From: Bacillota bacterium
GTDB lineage: Bacteria > Bacillota_C > Negativicutes > Sporomusales > Sporomusaceae
Assembly: GCA_023441125.1 (NCBI GenBank)
Contig: JAEZQV010000101.1
Location: 1-5,600 of the forward strand
DNA: 5,600 nucleotides
Direction of reading: 5' to 3'
Shown: in pieces, positions 4,587-5,600 of the stretch
Layout: every line of letters begins with the position of its first letter
Position numbering within the stretch: position 1 is the stretch's first letter
The notes under the pieces: generated by a model
Databases searched by the model: none
Told to the model about the DNA's origin: nothing
The model's input: only the letters and a program-made list of their open reading frames with translations
Position numbers and translations under genes: made by a program

Positions 4587-4928
4587 TCAGTCAAACTTAG
4601 TTTCGCCAAAGGGGATATTGATCACCTTGGCCAGATTGTCAGACAAGTGGATAGTAAACAAAAAATCCTTTTTGGTCACATACGGACTGTCGTTTTTATC
4701 TTGCCGGATATCTATGGCTGCTATCGGCAGCCTGTCGGTGAGATTGATGGCCAGGCTGCGGTCGGATTTCAGAATCACATGGTCAGAGATACTGAAAATC
4801 TCGGTTACCGGTTTTTCGGTTTTTTTGATGGATTCCGACCAGATGATAGGCTTTATTTGGGCCGATACAGTTGGTGCAAGTGTGACCAATAAAACCAGCA
4901 GCAATACTGAGCAGACTTTTTGTTTCAT
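4587..4928 (-). CDS. Small secreted protein, function unknown
   Basis: The product has 113 residues. A classical Sec signal peptide (K2-Q-K4, hydrophobic core LLLVLLVTLAP, cleavage after Val-Ser-Ala at residue 23) leaves a 90-residue mature part. This has alternating hydrophobic and charged residues suggesting beta strands (VTEIFSISDHVIL, IAAIDIRQD, FLFTIHLSD) and no Cys, membrane span or anchor. The ATG at 4928 is chosen because AGGAGG lies 7 nt upstream and the signal peptide begins there; an in-frame upstream ATG at 4949 would put the ribosome site inside the coding region. A small CACTG-CAAC-CAGTG hairpin (4947-4960) lies in its leader. It is divergent from dinB and convergent with the nuclease gene. 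I do not recognise a family; export to the cell envelope or outside is the only supported statement. Confidence 0.78.
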   Translation of the reverse strand: MKQKVCSVLLLVLLVTLAPTVSAQIKPIIWSESIKKTEKPVTEIFSISDHVILKSDRSLAINLTDRLPIAAIDIRQDKNDSPYVTKKDFLFTIHLSDNLAKVINIPFGETKFD

Positions 4929-5023
4929 CACCAGACCTCCTTTTACCACTGCAACCAGTGTAGCATATTTCGGGAAATAATAGAAGAGACTTTAGTCCTT
5001 TGTAGACCGGAACAGCCGCCGGC

Positions 5024-5052
5024 TTGCTTCGGCGGGAAAGCAGGCGTATAAT
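5024..5052 (+). promoter_or_regulatory. Sigma-A promoter of dinB
   Basis: TTGCTT (5024-5029) and a perfect TATAAT (5047-5052) are separated by 17 nt. The start is expected near 5059, inside the LexA box, so bound LexA would block initiation. Confidence 0.85.
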
Positions 5053-5058
5053 AAAATA

Positions 5059-5070
5059 GAACATATGTTC
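5059..5070. promoter_or_regulatory. LexA (DinR) SOS box
   Basis: GAAC-ATAT-GTTC is a perfect match to the core of the Gram-positive LexA operator (CGAAC-N4-GTTCG). Its place at the transcription start of dinB makes damage-induced derepression very likely. Confidence 0.87.
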
Positions 5071-5098
5071 CAAATTCGTTACAGCCGGAGGTTACAGT

Positions 5099-5600
5099 AT
5101 GCAGCGCTGGATTATTCACGTGGATATGGACGCTTTCTTTGCCGCAGTTGAGCAGCGGGACCATCCTGAACTTCGCGGCCTGCCGGTGATTATTGGCGGC
5201 ACCGGGACCCGCGGTGTTGTTGCCACTGCCTCGTACGAAGCCCGCAAATACGGTGTGCACTCTGCCATGTCTTCGGTGGAAGCCAGGCGGCGCTGTCCGC
5301 AGGCCATATTTTTGCCGGCGGATCATGCAAAGTATAGCAGGGTGTCGCAAGCAATAGAACATATATTTTCCGAGTTTTCGCCGGTGGTGGAGCCCTTATC
5401 CCTCGATGAGGCTTTTCTCGATGTAACCGGTATGGAGGGGTTATTTACCGATCCGGTGGCCATCGCCGTTCAGATTAAGGAACGCATAAAAACAGAACTG
5501 AATCTGACCGCTTCGGCCGGTGTGGCGCCCAATAAATTTTTGGCCAAACTGGCCTCCGATATGAAAAAGCCGGATGGTTTGGTTGTTATCCGCCCGGAAC
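5099..5600 (+). CDS. dinB: DNA polymerase IV, Y-family (partial, 3' end beyond the right edge)
   Basis: The 167 visible residues are the palm and part of the fingers of Pol IV, which copies past damaged template bases with low fidelity. The catalytic metal ligands are present: D9 in HVDMDAFFA, and D103-E104 in [13 protein letters not shown]13 sits at the steric-gate position that excludes ribonucleotides. Other family blocks are [18 protein letters not shown] (40-57) and [20 protein letters not shown] (139-158). The little finger that binds the beta clamp lies beyond the window. The ATG at 5099 has GGAGG 7 nt upstream. The promoter and LexA box show SOS control. No frameshift or missing key residue is seen. 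Confidence 0.97.
   Translation, partial: MQRWIIHVDMDAFFAAVEQRDHPELRGLPVIIGGTGTRGVVATASYEARKYGVHSAMSSVEARRRCPQAIFLPADHAKYSRVSQAIEHIFSEFSPVVEPLSLDEAFLDVTGMEGLFTDPVAIAVQIKERIKTELNLTASAGVAPNKFLAKLASDMKKPDGLVVIRPE

Noticed and set aside
5355..5370. Second LexA-like sequence inside dinB (ATAGAACATATATTTTC)
   Set aside because: It repeats 11 bases of the real operator, but the right half is ATTT rather than GTTC and it lies within coding sequence. Probably chance.
1..5600. Search for a CRISPR array, transposase, tRNA or attachment site
   Set aside because: No regularly spaced repeats, transposase motifs, cloverleaf or flanking duplications were seen by eye.

Overview
The window looks like chromosomal DNA of a low-GC-lineage Gram-positive (Firmicutes) bacterium. 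The signs are a LexA/DinR-type SOS box (GAAC-N4-GTTC), a YhaM-family exoribonuclease, strong AGGAGG-type ribosome binding sites, TTG starts, and a small zinc protein that resembles Bacillus anti-TRAP. The fairly GC-balanced codon use and the Tat-exported protein would fit the Negativicutes/Sporomusaceae, but that placement is an inference.

Layout, left to right. Positions 1-855 (-) carry the N-terminal 285 residues of a Tat-exported HD-superfamily protein, which runs off the left edge. Positions 856-1320 are a long intergenic stretch with a possible 30-residue membrane peptide (1071-1163), a perfect 10-bp hairpin (1171-1197), a palindrome and an inverted repeat that reaches the next ribosome binding site. 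Positions 1321-1722 (+) encode a small secreted protein with a single InlB B-repeat-like domain. A bidirectional terminator (1760-1792) separates it from a 55-residue anti-TRAP/DnaJ-type zinc protein at 1844-2011 (-). Next, at 2182-2445 (-), is an 87-residue protein with a helical N-terminus and an acidic tail, with its own terminator at 2079-2114. Across a divergent gap lies yhaM (2692-3648, +), then an Mrr-like PD-(D/E)XK nuclease (3765-4523, +) preceded by a 13-codon mini-ORF and an inverted repeat. A second bidirectional terminator (4543-4584) separates it from a small secreted protein of unknown function (4587-4928, -). The window ends with the 5' part of dinB (5099-5600, +), behind a clear sigma-A promoter and a LexA operator.

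Most genes look like single-gene transcription units with their own hairpins, so this is not one pathway locus. Loose themes are nucleic-acid metabolism (YhaM, Mrr-like nuclease, Pol IV) and small or exported proteins of unknown role. I see no mobile element, CRISPR array, rRNA or tRNA. The items most worth a second look are the exported HD protein, the anti-TRAP-like protein that has no room for a T-box leader, the Mrr-like nuclease with Q-x-R in place of the usual (E/Q)-x-K, and the unannotated small ORFs.
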